Of a stretch of 64,000 bases of DNA, positions 35,301-42,811 are shown in pieces (the stretch's first letter is position 1; each line of letters starts with the position of its first letter). A program made the translations under genes and the position numbers. The DNA lies in the NCBI RefSeq assembly GCF_030027245.1, contig NZ_JASERT010000001.1, forward strand, positions 2,038,501 to 2,102,500, given 5' to 3'. Source of the stretch: Asticcacaulis sp. EMRT-3. Its GTDB lineage: Bacteria; Pseudomonadota; Alphaproteobacteria; Caulobacterales; Caulobacteraceae. A model generated the notes under the pieces. The model was not told the DNA's origin. It searched no databases and saw only the letters and a list, made by a program, of their open reading frames with translations.

Positions 35301-35477
35301 GACCTGACCATCCTGATGATTTCGGCCAATGCCCATGATTTCCAGCGCCCGCGCCGCGACGACGATCCGCACGATGATTACCTGACCAAGCCCTATGAAC
35401 ACGAGGCCCTGCTGGAACGGATCGGCACGCTGTTGGCGGTGGACTGGGCGCAGGCGGAGGCGGAGGCCACATCATGA
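32337..35477 (+). CDS. NCS1 permease-like sensor histidine kinase with receiver domain
   Basis: A fusion of about 1046 residues. Residues about 20-490 resemble NCS1 nucleobase/allantoin permeases (EDYALRYTA, then VANAALGSIAFLACEAIGA) with about twelve helices. Residues 506-543 form a cysteine cluster (C506, C509, C521, C529, C532, C533, C539, C543), perhaps zinc binding. Two more helices and a coiled coil lead to the kinase: H687 in SHEIRAPL, N-box NLVSNAIKYT, DTGVGIA, GIGLGLTI. A receiver with D967 (ILDIAMPGMD) ends the protein. GTG at 32337 has GGGAG six bases upstream; in-frame ATGs at 32292 and 32322 lack one. Overlaps the next gene by ATGA. The ligand is inferred to be urea or a related compound from context. 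Confidence 0.85.
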   Translation: MTGEEAISTRRQRIVRTRRTYNQWVANETLEDYALRYTAEKARNRSTRYVANAALGSIAFLACEAIGATVTLNYGFGNFAAALALVAAIFLLCGLPICYYGARYGVDMDLLTRGAGFGYLGSTLTSSVYASFTFILFSIEGAILAGALKLCLGLPLWLGYIIAAVIVLPIAAYGFRRIGRLQNWTQPVWLILQCAPLIYLALHGRETLALWVGHNGLHDQAAGQATDIVGFGVAVAVLLSFLPQIGEQVDYLRFLPTMEKVGKGRWWSALLLTGPGWILPGGVKIVIGSVLAVLMIHAGFAFVDAANPTMQYFGVFKALFGNPVLALLLTGLFVVICQVKINVTNAYAGSIASSNFFSRLTHRHPGRVVWLIFNVMVALMLMEFGIQNVVEHILSLYSNFAVAWFGAVTADLVISKPLGLSPRGIEFKRAHLYDVNPVGIGAMALSLVASTLCFTHVFGPVIAVFSPLIGLGTSFVAAPLIAWATKGRYYLARQPSAPAGKASLMCVVCENSFEPNDMAHCPVYAGAICSLCCTLEARCHDACKPGAGVVDQAAGLFRRFIPAKFAESTYGLLARFVMMFTAMICIIALILFLIEQQPVGIADRAALGNLFRYVFLCLVAVSGFAAWYFVLAQDSRRAAEEETERQTAMLNEEIEAHRRTDEALQQAKEVAETANLAKSRYIVGVSHEIRAPLNAIAGYAQLLERDPGLHLDNAVRVIRRSSAHLVHLIEGLVDISRIENRSMRIERAATPLAELLDQIAEMFRLQATAKGIRFVYDPLPAMPSHVFTDEKKLRQIVINLVSNAIKYTSEGEVRLSVRWRNPVMEIEVTDTGVGIAPADLARIFEPFERVGTVREEPGIGLGLTITRMLAEIMGGDITVHSEPGKGSRFCLKMLFSEAPSSARSTKCRITAYTGPRRSVLAADDDLQQLDLLRNLLAPLGFDYQGVGDGEACLAACAHALPDLVILDIAMPGMDGWETARILRATYGDDLTILMISANAHDFQRPRRDDDPHDDYLTKPYEHEALLERIGTLLAVDWAQAEAEATS

Positions 35478-36385
35478 CGCATGGCCTTATCATGGTCGTC
35501 GATGACGATGGCGATTCGCTCGATATGCTGGTGTCAGCGCTGGGCGGTGCGGGCTATACCGCCGTGCCCGCCCGTGATGGCCATGAGGCGCTGGCCAAAC
35601 TGGCTACCCTCATGCCCGATCTGGTGCTGCTCGATGCTTTGATGCCGGGGCTTGATGGTTTTGAAACCTGCCGCCGCATCAAGGCCGCGACGGAAACGCA
35701 GCATCTGCCCGTCGTCTTCATGACCGGCCTGACCCAAACCGAGCATGTGCTGGCCGGGCTGAAGGCGGGCGGCGTCGATTATGTCACCAAGCCGGTGGTC
35801 ATTGATGAATTGCTGGCGCGCATCGCCATCCACCTGGCCAATGCCCGCGCCACACTGGGGGCGCGAAGCGCGCTCGATACGGCCGGGCGGCGGCTGATGG
35901 CCACAGGTGCTTCCGGCCAGATGCTGTGGCTGACGCCGCAAGCATCGGGCCTGCTGGCCGAATGGGCCAGCCTGCTGCCCGACGCCGACGCCATAGGTCA
36001 GGCGGCGGCACGGCTGATCGCCCAGTCCGGGGCCGCGCCTCTGATGGCCGAACAGCCCGCCTGCAAGATGAATGCGGGGGCGCGCGAGCTGGACATCACC
36101 CTGCTCGGTCAGGCCTCGACGCGCGAATATCTGTTCCGCCTCAGTGAAACCACGCCCGGCATGGAACAACGCGCCCTTCAGGACATGCTGGGCCTGACGC
36201 CGCGCGAGGCCGAGGTTCTGTTGTGGATTTCACGCGGCAAGACCAACCGCGACATCAGCGAAATCCTCAATATCAGCGCCCGCACGGTCAACAAGCATCT
36301 CGAACAGATCTTCGTCAAGCTGGGTGTCGAGAACCGCGCCGCCGCCGCCGGAATCGCTGCGCGTATCGCTTCGGTGCAAGGTTAG
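35474..36385 (+). CDS. Response regulator with LuxR-type DNA-binding domain
   Basis: A 303-residue transcription factor. The N-terminal receiver has VVDDDGD, phospho-acceptor D54 in LLDALMPGLD and the YVTKP lysine. A middle segment of about 100 residues (130-225) is unrecognised. The C-terminal LuxR/FixJ helix-turn-helix lies at about 240-290 (LTPREAEVLLWISRGKTNRDI, then ISARTVNKHLEQIFVKLGV). ATGA coupling to the sensor gene makes it the likely output of that kinase. It is the best candidate to bind the ATACGTC-N4-GACGTAT sites upstream of the urea genes. The last codon is followed by TAG at the edge of a repeat. Confidence 0.9.
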   Translation: MTHGLIMVVDDDGDSLDMLVSALGGAGYTAVPARDGHEALAKLATLMPDLVLLDALMPGLDGFETCRRIKAATETQHLPVVFMTGLTQTEHVLAGLKAGGVDYVTKPVVIDELLARIAIHLANARATLGARSALDTAGRRLMATGASGQMLWLTPQASGLLAEWASLLPDADAIGQAAARLIAQSGAAPLMAEQPACKMNAGARELDITLLGQASTREYLFRLSETTPGMEQRALQDMLGLTPREAEVLLWISRGKTNRDISEILNISARTVNKHLEQIFVKLGVENRAAAAGIAARIASVQG

Positions 36386-36445
36386 AGGGTTTCCCCAAAA
36401 AGTGAATCCGCTTTTTGGATAAGGAAGAGCGATAAAACAAAAACT
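36386..36445. repeat. CCAAAAAGTG-type hairpin repeat after the response regulator gene
   Basis: CCCAAAAAGTGAATCCGCTTTTTGG (in 36394-36418) forms a hairpin of the same type as those at 26133 and 58259. It joins directly to copy 4 of the CTAGAGC repeat, as it does near 26127 in the reverse order. Confidence 0.75.
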
Positions 36446-36560
36446 TAGAGCAACGAGCGTTTAATTTGACTTACAAATTGAATGCGAGATGCGGAAAAAT
36501 GTAAAATCTAGAGCGGTTTGCATGCCTTTGACCGATTCAATCAGAATGCAGACCGCTCTA
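36446..36560 (-). repeat. CTAGAGC-ended repeat, full copy 4
   Basis: From TAGAGCAACGAGCG to GACCGCTCTA, near-identical to copies 2 and 3. It lies between the response regulator and the convergent alpha/beta hydrolase gene. Confidence 0.92.
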
Positions 36561-36609
36561 GAGCGCAGGGCTTTCGATATATCCGAAAAACCGGAATCTT
36601 CCTCCGCCT

Positions 36610-37635
36610 TTACGCCAGCGAGGTCAGAAAATCCTGAAGCGCGAGACGCGCCTGGGTTTCGGTCAACAGGGGCGCATGGCCGACATGGCTGACATCTGCG
36701 CGGGTCAGATGATCCGACATGGCGGTCATGACAGCGATTTCGTCTTCGCCCAACAGATCGGACAGCTTGCCGTGGATCAGCAGCAGGGGCCGGGCGGCGG
36801 CCAGGCTGGCATAGCAGGGCATCAGATCATAATGATCAATCGCCACGGTCAGGCTTTTGAAAGCCGCCGTGATGCGCGGGTCATAGGCCAGATGCAGCAG
36901 GCCATCGCGGCCCTTGCGATAGGCGCGCCGCGCGAATTTCAGCCAGTCGGCCTCGGCAAATTTGGGATGGTGAGCGCCGTTTTGTTCGGCCATGACGGCG
37001 GCGGCTTCAGGCCATGTGCGCATCGCCACCTGCGGCTGATCGGCCAGTTCGGACAGGCGGGCCAGTCCTTTGGGGGCCAGCGCAGGCCCCACATCATTGA
37101 GCACCGCCGCCCTGATCAGATTGGCGCGCAGGGTGGACAAGACCATCGTCACCAGCCCGCCCATCGAATTGCCGATAAACACCGCCTGACCTATACCCAG
37201 CGCATCGCACAGGCTTAAGACATCGCGCGCATAGGCCCACAGATGGTAATGGCTGGCATCCGGGTCATTTTCCGACAGGCCGCGACCGCGAAAATCGGGC
37301 ACGATCACCCGGCGCTCCATAGCGGCGATATAGGGGGCCACCTCGTCGAAATCGGCGCTGTTGCGCGTCATGCCGTGCAGACAGATCACCGGCAGGCGCA
37401 CGCGCCCGGCCACGGCGGGATAGTCGCGCGCATAAAGCCGCAGGCCGTCCTCGCTCTGCCACCAGCGGTCGGCATAGGCGTCAGGCCGGCGCACCAGTAG
37501 CTGACGCGCATCGGGGCCGTCAGCCTCCGTTATGTCGGGAACGCCTTGGGAAGCCGGGAGGTTTTCGCCTGAGCTGCGCACGTCGAATCCGTGATAATTC
37601 CTGGTGTCGCCATCATTGGCGCAGGAGGTGAACAT
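36610..37635 (-). CDS. Alpha/beta hydrolase
   Basis: A 341-residue hydrolase of unknown substrate. The oxyanion region LPVICLHGMTRNSADF, the nucleophile elbow GNSMGG, the acid in HGKLSDLLGED and the histidine in VGHAPLLTE complete a catalytic triad. There is no clear signal peptide, so it is probably cytoplasmic. The frame is open much further upstream, but that part runs antisense to the next gene; the ATG at 37635 with AGGA close by was chosen with moderate trust. Possible activities include lactonase or carboxylesterase. Confidence 0.8.
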   Translation of the reverse strand: MFTSCANDGDTRNYHGFDVRSSGENLPASQGVPDITEADGPDARQLLVRRPDAYADRWWQSEDGLRLYARDYPAVAGRVRLPVICLHGMTRNSADFDEVAPYIAAMERRVIVPDFRGRGLSENDPDASHYHLWAYARDVLSLCDALGIGQAVFIGNSMGGLVTMVLSTLRANLIRAAVLNDVGPALAPKGLARLSELADQPQVAMRTWPEAAAVMAEQNGAHHPKFAEADWLKFARRAYRKGRDGLLHLAYDPRITAAFKSLTVAIDHYDLMPCYASLAAARPLLLIHGKLSDLLGEDEIAVMTAMSDHLTRADVSHVGHAPLLTETQARLALQDFLTSLA

Positions 37636-37834
37636 AATCCTAATGAATGGGTTTTGAGCCGCCCCTTGCCTTTTGGGCGCGCCGGGCGTAAAGGGCTTGC
37701 GCATCGGGCCTGTCGGGAAGGCCCTGCCCCGCGAAAGGCGTGCGCCATCCCGATCGACAGGACTGCCGATGACAATCTGCTCTTTTGTGGCCTTTCCGGG
37801 TTGGGGATGAGGCCTTTCGCAAAGGAGACTTCCC

Positions 37835-38356
37835 ATGCCCGAACACGGCACCCCTTCCCTCGATTCTTACCGGCGCGACGCCGTGCGGCTGCTGAAGGCC
37901 ATGCGCGGCGATGACGAACTGCGTCACGCCGAGGCCATGCAGCGTTTTGCGCGTCTGGCCAGCCGGCGCACACCCGACCGGATGCAGCTCAAGCACGCGC
38001 TGGCCGTCATCGCCACCGAAGCCGGTTATGACAACTGGACTTCGCTCAAGCTGGCCTGCGAAGGCGTCGATTTTTCCGACATCTTCGCCGCGCCCGGCCT
38101 GAAGGATTCGCTCAATGCCTGGTTTGCCGGTTATGACGAGGCGCGCACCCATCATCAACAGGCGGGCGGTGTCCTTCTGCCCTACCGCCATCAGGTTTTC
38201 GTCACCTCAATGGCCATCCTGCCGCGCCTCGGCTATGAACCGGACGATCCCGACTGGCGCGCCATCGGCTATGATTTTGTCAGGCCCGCCTCGACTGACG
38301 CCCATGCCCGCATCCGGGCGGCCCTGACCCGCCGCTTTGTGCAACGCCCGAACTAA
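37835..38356 (+). CDS. Hypothetical protein with a helical HALDVIA-like domain
   Basis: A 173-residue protein with AAGGAG eight bases upstream of the ATG. Its N-terminal part (SYRRDAVRLLKAMR, then QLKHALAVIATEAGYDNWTSLK) resembles a domain found in front of ankyrin repeats or glyoxalase-like domains in alphaproteobacteria. The rest shows no motif beyond PYRHQVFV and GYEPDDPDWRAIGYDFVRP, and no ankyrin repeats follow. Function unknown. It lies ten bases upstream of mutM and is probably co-transcribed. Confidence 0.75.
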   Translation: MPEHGTPSLDSYRRDAVRLLKAMRGDDELRHAEAMQRFARLASRRTPDRMQLKHALAVIATEAGYDNWTSLKLACEGVDFSDIFAAPGLKDSLNAWFAGYDEARTHHQQAGGVLLPYRHQVFVTSMAILPRLGYEPDDPDWRAIGYDFVRPASTDAHARIRAALTRRFVQRPN

Positions 38357-38366
38357 AGGATAAGCC

Positions 38367-39224
38367 ATGCCCGAACTGCCCGAAGTCGAAACCGTCAGGC
38401 GCGGGCTGGCCCCTGTTCTCGAAGGCGCGAAACTGTCGGATGTGCGGCTGTTTCGCGCCGGATTACGCTATCCGTTTCCGACCGATTTCGCCGAGCGGCT
38501 TAACGGGGCGTCTGTCGTGCGGCTGGAACGGCGGGCCAAGTATCTGCTGGCCTGGCTCGATACACAGGCCGTCTGGGTGACGCACCTCGGCATGACCGGG
38601 CGGTTTCGTGTCGATGAAACGCCGGTGTCCAATCCTTATTATCAGACAGCCCCCGACCAAAAGCATCTGCATGTGCAGCTTTTGGCCAGCAAGGATGGCC
38701 ATACGGCGCGGATCGATTATTTCGACCCGCGCCGCTTTGGCTTCATGCTGTTGCTGTCGCCTGATGAACTCTATGCAAGCAAGTGGTTTCAGGGGCTGGG
38801 CGTCGAGCCCCTGTCCGATGATCTGACGCCCGCCTATCTGCTGGAACGCGCGCATGGCCGCGCTCTTAATCTCAAGGCGCTTTTGATGGCGCAGGGCCTG
38901 ATCGCCGGACTTGGCAATATCTATGTCTGCGAAGCCCTGTGGCGGGCGCGCCTCAGCCCTGACCGGCTGGCCCGCGACCTGACGCCGGAACAGGCCGAGG
39001 GGCTGGTGGCCGCCATAGGTTCGGTTCTGACCGAGGCCGTGGCGGCGGGCGGCTCATCGATCAGCGATTTTGCCGCCGCATCGGGCGAGCTTGGTTATTT
39101 CCAGCATCATTTCTGCGTCTATGACCGCAAGGGCCAGCCCTGCCCGCGTCCTGACGGCGGGATCATCGAACGCAAGATTCATCAGGGCCGTTCGACGTTT
39201 TTTTGCGCGACGTGCCAGGTTTAG
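38367..39224 (+). CDS. mutM: Formamidopyrimidine-DNA glycosylase
   Basis: Removes 8-oxoguanine and formamidopyrimidines from DNA and nicks the abasic site. The catalytic P2-E3 (MPELPEVETV) is in place, the helix-two-turn-helix contains QGLIAGLGNIYVCEALWRA, and the C-terminal zinc finger has cysteines in FCVYDRKGQPCPRP and FFCATC. The 285-residue length is normal. AAGGA precedes the ATG. In Caulobacter the gene is also close to rpsT-dnaA. The stop TAG is followed by a half copy of the CCAAAAAGTGG-type repeat. Confidence 0.95.
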   Translation: MPELPEVETVRRGLAPVLEGAKLSDVRLFRAGLRYPFPTDFAERLNGASVVRLERRAKYLLAWLDTQAVWVTHLGMTGRFRVDETPVSNPYYQTAPDQKHLHVQLLASKDGHTARIDYFDPRRFGFMLLLSPDELYASKWFQGLGVEPLSDDLTPAYLLERAHGRALNLKALLMAQGLIAGLGNIYVCEALWRARLSPDRLARDLTPEQAEGLVAAIGSVLTEAVAAGGSSISDFAAASGELGYFQHHFCVYDRKGQPCPRPDGGIIERKIHQGRSTFFCATCQV

Positions 39225-39248
39225 ATCCACTTTTTGGGAAACGCTCTA
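39222..39248. repeat. Half copy of the CTTTTTGG/GCTCTA repeat between mutM and tlpA
   Basis: TAGATCCACTTTTTGGG followed by AACGCTCTA. Both ends provide stop codons: TAG of mutM on the + strand and, on the minus strand, TAG of the TlpA-like gene. Confidence 0.65.
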
Positions 39249-39803
39249 AATCTGGCCCGAAGACAGATCGGGCGCGGGCGCGGCCAGCAGCGGCCCCACC
39301 GTGGCGGCAAAGCTGTCATAGTCAAAGGCCGCGGCCCTGGCATAGCGCAGCACACCTGAGCGATCGATGACGTAATTGCTCGGCACGGCGTCATCGATCG
39401 TGCCGTAATTGCCGTCGATGCGGGTGACGAGCGGAAACGACAACTGATCGGCCAGCGGCTGAAGCTCGGCATCCGGTACGGTATTGTCCACCGTGACGGC
39501 AAAGACCATCAGGTCATGGCGGGTGTGCGTCTTGTTATACTGGCGCACATAGGCATCGATCAGAGGCATCTCATGCTTGCAAGGCCCGCACCATGTCGCC
39601 CAGTAGTTGAGCACCACCACCTTGCCGCTCAGATCGGCCAGGGTCACGCGGCGATGATCGAAGGTATAAAGGGTAAAGGCCGGGGCCACCGCGCCGATGC
39701 GCGGACGGGCCTGCGCCACGACGGGCCACAGGCCAGGGGACGCAGCACCCAGGGCCAGCAGGCCGGTCATCACGGCGCGGCGATCAAATTGCGCTTTCGG
39801 CAT
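39246..39803 (-). CDS. TlpA-like exported thiol-disulfide protein
   Basis: A 185-residue thioredoxin-fold protein with an N-terminal export signal containing an Arg-Arg pair (FDRRAVMTGLLALGA). The active site WCGPC has C72 and C75. FTLYTFDHRRVTLADLSGKVVVLNYWATW is typical of the TlpA/ResA family. It probably reduces disulfides in the periplasm, for example in cytochrome c maturation. It is a single gene, convergent with mutM, and its stop codon lies inside a repeat. Confidence 0.88.
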   Translation of the reverse strand: MPKAQFDRRAVMTGLLALGAASPGLWPVVAQARPRIGAVAPAFTLYTFDHRRVTLADLSGKVVVLNYWATWCGPCKHEMPLIDAYVRQYNKTHTRHDLMVFAVTVDNTVPDAELQPLADQLSFPLVTRIDGNYGTIDDAVPSNYVIDRSGVLRYARAAAFDYDSFAATVGPLLAAPAPDLSSGQI

Positions 39804-39929
39804 GAATGTCTCCCCTTTGCCCGCTTTTATGCGCTATAAGGGCGGCCTGCAAGAGGCGGCGATAAGGCCCACCATCCACGCATGTGCATAAATATTCGCA
39901 CGTTGCGACGAAAAGCGCCGGGCCGTGCA

Positions 39930-39958
39930 TTGACCGGGGCTGGATCATCGGTTATATC
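39930..39958 (+). promoter_or_regulatory. Probable sigma-70-type promoter of rpsT
   Basis: TTGACC and TATATC are separated by exactly 17 bases, about 84 bases upstream of the rpsT start. The fit to housekeeping consensus is good; a start point is not known. Confidence 0.6.
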
Positions 39959-40041
39959 CCGCCCCCTTGAAATTCACGTTTTCGTCCGTTTCTGACGGCA
40001 CGAAGGCGTTTCCTTTTATACTCGTCAGTTTTAGGTGATGA

Positions 40042-40311
40042 ATGGCCAATAATCCCGGCGCCCGCAAAGCGATCCGCAAGATCGCCCGCCGTACCGAAGT
40101 CAATACGGCGCGCCGCTCGCGCGTGCGTACCTTCATGCGCAAGTTTGAAGAAGCCCTGTCCGCCGGCGATGCCGCCGTGGCCAAGACGGCTTTCATCGAG
40201 GCGCAGTCCGAACTGATGCGCGCCGTGTCGAAGGGCGTGGTGCACAAGAATACCGGCGCGCGCAAGGTGTCGCGTCTGGCCGCTCGCCTCAAGAAGCTGA
40301 GCCTGGCCTGA
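40042..40311 (+). CDS. rpsT: 30S ribosomal protein S20
   Basis: Primary binding protein of 16S rRNA in the small subunit. The 89-residue, strongly basic, all-helical protein starts [17 protein letters not shown] and holds the conserved [14 protein letters not shown] and [19 protein letters not shown]. The order rpsT then dnaA is that of Caulobacter. A possible hairpin (GGCCTG/CAGGCC) overlaps the stop codon. Confidence 0.96.
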   Translation: MANNPGARKAIRKIARRTEVNTARRSRVRTFMRKFEEALSAGDAAVAKTAFIEAQSELMRAVSKGVVHKNTGARKVSRLAARLKKLSLA

Positions 40312-40377
40312 AGCCTGTCTGAGCGGCAGGCCAAAGGCGTGTGAAAACCCACGCCCGGCGCTGCCACGAACGGCTTT

Positions 40378-40600
40378 ATCTGCCTATCAACTATCATAAC
40401 AAATCTCACGCACGCACCTGCGGGCGCGGGATTTGTTGCGTCTGTTATCGGCCCCTGTGGCGATAAAAAACTCTCACTTAAAATTGTCTTAATTTCTCTT
40501 TGCGGGCGAACGGCTTATAGGAGTCAACAAAAATATCAGCCCTTGGGGATAAATAAGGCCATTGACCCCGGCCTCAAGCGCGTTAATTTGGCGCTCTCCC
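40378..40600 (+). promoter_or_regulatory. AT-richer control region upstream of dnaA with CtrA box and GANTC site
   Basis: A perfect TTAA-N7-TTAA CtrA-type box lies at 40478-40492 and a GANTC site (GAGTC) at 40521-40525. TGGGGATAA at 40534-40542 differs by one base from the reverse complement of the TTATCCACA DnaA box, and GTTATCGG and GCGATAA flank the same stretch. AACAAATC / GATTTGTT form an inverted repeat at about 40398-40436. This may be the dnaA promoter or part of a replication origin. Confidence 0.5.
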
Positions 40601-41158
40601 CGCTCAACTCATCCCGATACGGAGGATTTGGGCGGCGTTTGGAGCCTTACCGGCAGCCAGGGACACGGGGCGTGAAAAACCCCGCCGGACACTGACGGAA
40701 AGGTTTTCGGAAACCGGGGCTTTACATAGCTTTGCGACCTTTTTCGGGGTCGCTTTCCGAACGGCGTGCGGATGGCGGTTTTGCCGCCTCCACCGGCGAT
40801 TCGAACGCGAGAGTTCAGCTTTATGTGGCAGGTGGCGAGGCCCATTCCTCGCCTGTCCTGCGGACCCCTGTCCGCTGGCCGGGATCGCTTTGTCTTTGCG
40901 GTCGCGGCGCGGGTCAAACGGTTCAAACCAGCGGCACCCCATTCGCCTTAAGCGCGAAAACGGCGTTCCGGCACGGCACACAAGCGAGCGGCGAAAACTG
41001 AGAGATATATGCCAAGACTGCCCGTCGGCACGACCGGTAGCGGAGGCGGCAAGAGGCCAGTCCGGCGCGCGCCGGACATGACATTGATCCGGTGAGCAGA
41101 CGGCGGCCTGTGGTGAGGGCGGCGGATGCGAGCCAGAACCTGTGACGGAAAGACACGG
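40601..41158. other. GC-rich gap between rpsT and dnaA, no convincing gene
   Basis: Several stems can be drawn, including GCGACC/GGTCGC and GGCGG/CCGCC in 40730-40790 and GGGGCG/CCCCGC near 40667-40686, so an untranslated RNA or long dnaA leader is possible. A minus-strand frame spans the region but looks non-coding. No gene is called. Confidence 0.4.
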
Positions 41159-41206
41159 GGCCGGTGGCTGTTTCGGCCGGTGGCTGTTTCGGCCGGTGGC
41201 TGTTTC
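41159..41206 (+). repeat. Three tandem 16-bp repeats just upstream of dnaA
   Basis: The unit GGCCGGTGGCTGTTTC is repeated three times without mismatch, ending 58 bases before the dnaA start. The array could be iteron-like or a slippage product; its position in the dnaA leader makes it notable. Confidence 0.9.
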
Positions 41207-41264
41207 GGGTATGTAGTATGTAGGCGTAGAGTGGTGAGGGCAAAATGATCGGGGCGAAACAACA

Positions 41265-42698
41265 ATGCCAAGCATGACAAGCTGGTCGCCGATCCTACCT
41301 GAAACGGTATGGTCTAAAGTGGCGTCCATCCTCCGGCGTGAACTGGGAGACGGGCCGTTCAATTCCTATGTGGCGCCGTCGTGCGTCAAGCCGGGCCCCT
41401 ATGGCGATCCCATTCTGGTGACGCCCACCATCTATGCCCGTGACTGGCTGTCCAAAAACGCCATGCGCCGCGCCCAGGAACTGTGGAGCGAACACGATTC
41501 AGAATCGCGCATCCTCGATATCAAGGCGCGCATCGAATATGAAGAGGCTGTGCGCGATACCACAGCCGTGCCCCAGATGGCCGCAGCGCCGGCTCCCCTT
41601 CCCGTCGCGGCGGTGGTGCCCCCGGCAGGGCGGGTTAATGGCTTGCAGGAACGCCTGACCTTCGACAGCTTCGTATCCGGGCGCGGCAATGAATTTGCCT
41701 ATTCGATGTCGCGTCAGGTGGCGAGCTGGGCCGATGGCCATTTCAACCCGGTCTTCTTTCACGGCCCCTATGGCTATGGCAAGACGCACCTGCTCAACGC
41801 CATTGGCTGGGAGGCCAGGGAACGCCGCCCCGATGCCAAAATCGTCTATCTGACGGCGGAAAAATTCACCTCCACCTTTGTACGCGCCCTGATGGATCGC
41901 TCGACCTCGGCCTTCAAGGAAGAGGTGCGCGGCGCGGATCTTCTGCTGGTCGATGATGTCCATTTCATCGGCGGCAAGACCTCTTCGCAGGAAGAGCTGT
42001 TTCACACCCTGACGGCGCTGATCGAGAATAACAGCCGCGTCGTCTTCACCGCCGACCGGCCGCCGTCGCAACTGACCGAGATCGAGGCGCGCCTGCGTTC
42101 GCATCTGTCGTCCGGGCTGGTCTGCGCGCTCGATGTGGCCGATCAGACTCTGCGCATGGGTATCGTCGAGCGCAAGCTGGCCCAGCTTTCGCAGCGCCTC
42201 GGCGCCATGAATGCAGGCTCTGAGGGTATGGCGCATCCGCGCGCCGATGTTTTACATTTTCTGGCCGAGCGTGTGCCGGGGTCGATCCGCGAGCTTGAAG
42301 GTGCGGTCAATACCCTGGTGGCGTCCGCTGGGCCGCGTCTAGGGAGTTTGACTTTGGAAGAAGCTATGGCCTTGCTGCAACCGAACCTGAAGGTGGCGGT
42401 GGAACGCCGCGTGACGGTCGATGAGATTCAAAAACTGACCTCCGACCATTTCGGTCTGAAGCAAACCGATCTCCTGTCGGAACGCCGCACCCGTTCGGTG
42501 GCGCGCCCGCGTCAGGTGGCCATGTGGCTGTGCAAGCAGCACACCACGCGCTCCTATCCCGATATTGGCCGCCGCTTCGGCGGGCGCGACCACACCACCG
42601 TGCTGCACGCCGTCAAGAAGATCGAGGAATTGCTGACCTCAGATGATCAGATCGCCCGCGATGTCGAGGCCCTGACGAGAAAACTCAGGAATAGTTAA
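41265..42698 (+). CDS. dnaA: Chromosomal replication initiator DnaA
   Basis: Binds DnaA boxes and opens the replication origin. The 477-residue protein has domain I with VWSKVASILRRELGDGPFNSYVAP, a variable linker (about 100-130), the AAA+ core with Walker A GPYGYGKTH (167-175) and Walker B LLLVDDVHFI (226-235), and domain IV with the signature GGRDHTTVLHAVKKIE. Sequence is of the divergent Caulobacter type. The ATG at 41265 has no obvious SD, and a second in-frame ATG lies three codons on; in Caulobacter dnaA translation is also controlled through its leader. dnaN follows. Confidence 0.95.
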   Translation: MPSMTSWSPILPETVWSKVASILRRELGDGPFNSYVAPSCVKPGPYGDPILVTPTIYARDWLSKNAMRRAQELWSEHDSESRILDIKARIEYEEAVRDTTAVPQMAAAPAPLPVAAVVPPAGRVNGLQERLTFDSFVSGRGNEFAYSMSRQVASWADGHFNPVFFHGPYGYGKTHLLNAIGWEARERRPDAKIVYLTAEKFTSTFVRALMDRSTSAFKEEVRGADLLLVDDVHFIGGKTSSQEELFHTLTALIENNSRVVFTADRPPSQLTEIEARLRSHLSSGLVCALDVADQTLRMGIVERKLAQLSQRLGAMNAGSEGMAHPRADVLHFLAERVPGSIRELEGAVNTLVASAGPRLGSLTLEEAMALLQPNLKVAVERRVTVDEIQKLTSDHFGLKQTDLLSERRTRSVARPRQVAMWLCKQHTTRSYPDIGRRFGGRDHTTVLHAVKKIEELLTSDDQIARDVEALTRKLRNS

Positions 42699-42702
42699 AG
42701 AC

Positions 42703-42730
42703 CTTGGGGCCACAGGCCCCAAACCCCATT
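42703..42730. repeat. 28-bp hairpin repeat after dnaA
   Basis: Exact reverse complement of 5453-5480. Its core TTGGGGCCACAGGCCCCAA pairs as a hairpin. It lies four bases after the dnaA stop. Confidence 0.85.
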
Positions 42731-42811
42731 CATATTCTTGATATTTCTGCCTGATCGTCTAATCTCCGCCTCCCGGCCCGGGCCGAACACAGATTCCAAC
42801 AGGACTGCAAG

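Noticed and set aside
36610..37851. 413-residue form of the alpha/beta hydrolase
   Set aside because: The extra 72 residues lie antisense to the next gene's leader and are not part of the hydrolase fold.
40780..40830. tRNA gene suggested by a GATTCGAACGCG sequence
   Set aside because: No complete cloverleaf or acceptor stem could be folded around it.
40604..41362. 252-residue minus-strand frame between rpsT and dnaA
   Set aside because: It overlaps the dnaA start, is very rich in Arg, Pro and Ser without any motif, spans the tandem 16-bp repeats and has no ribosome binding site.
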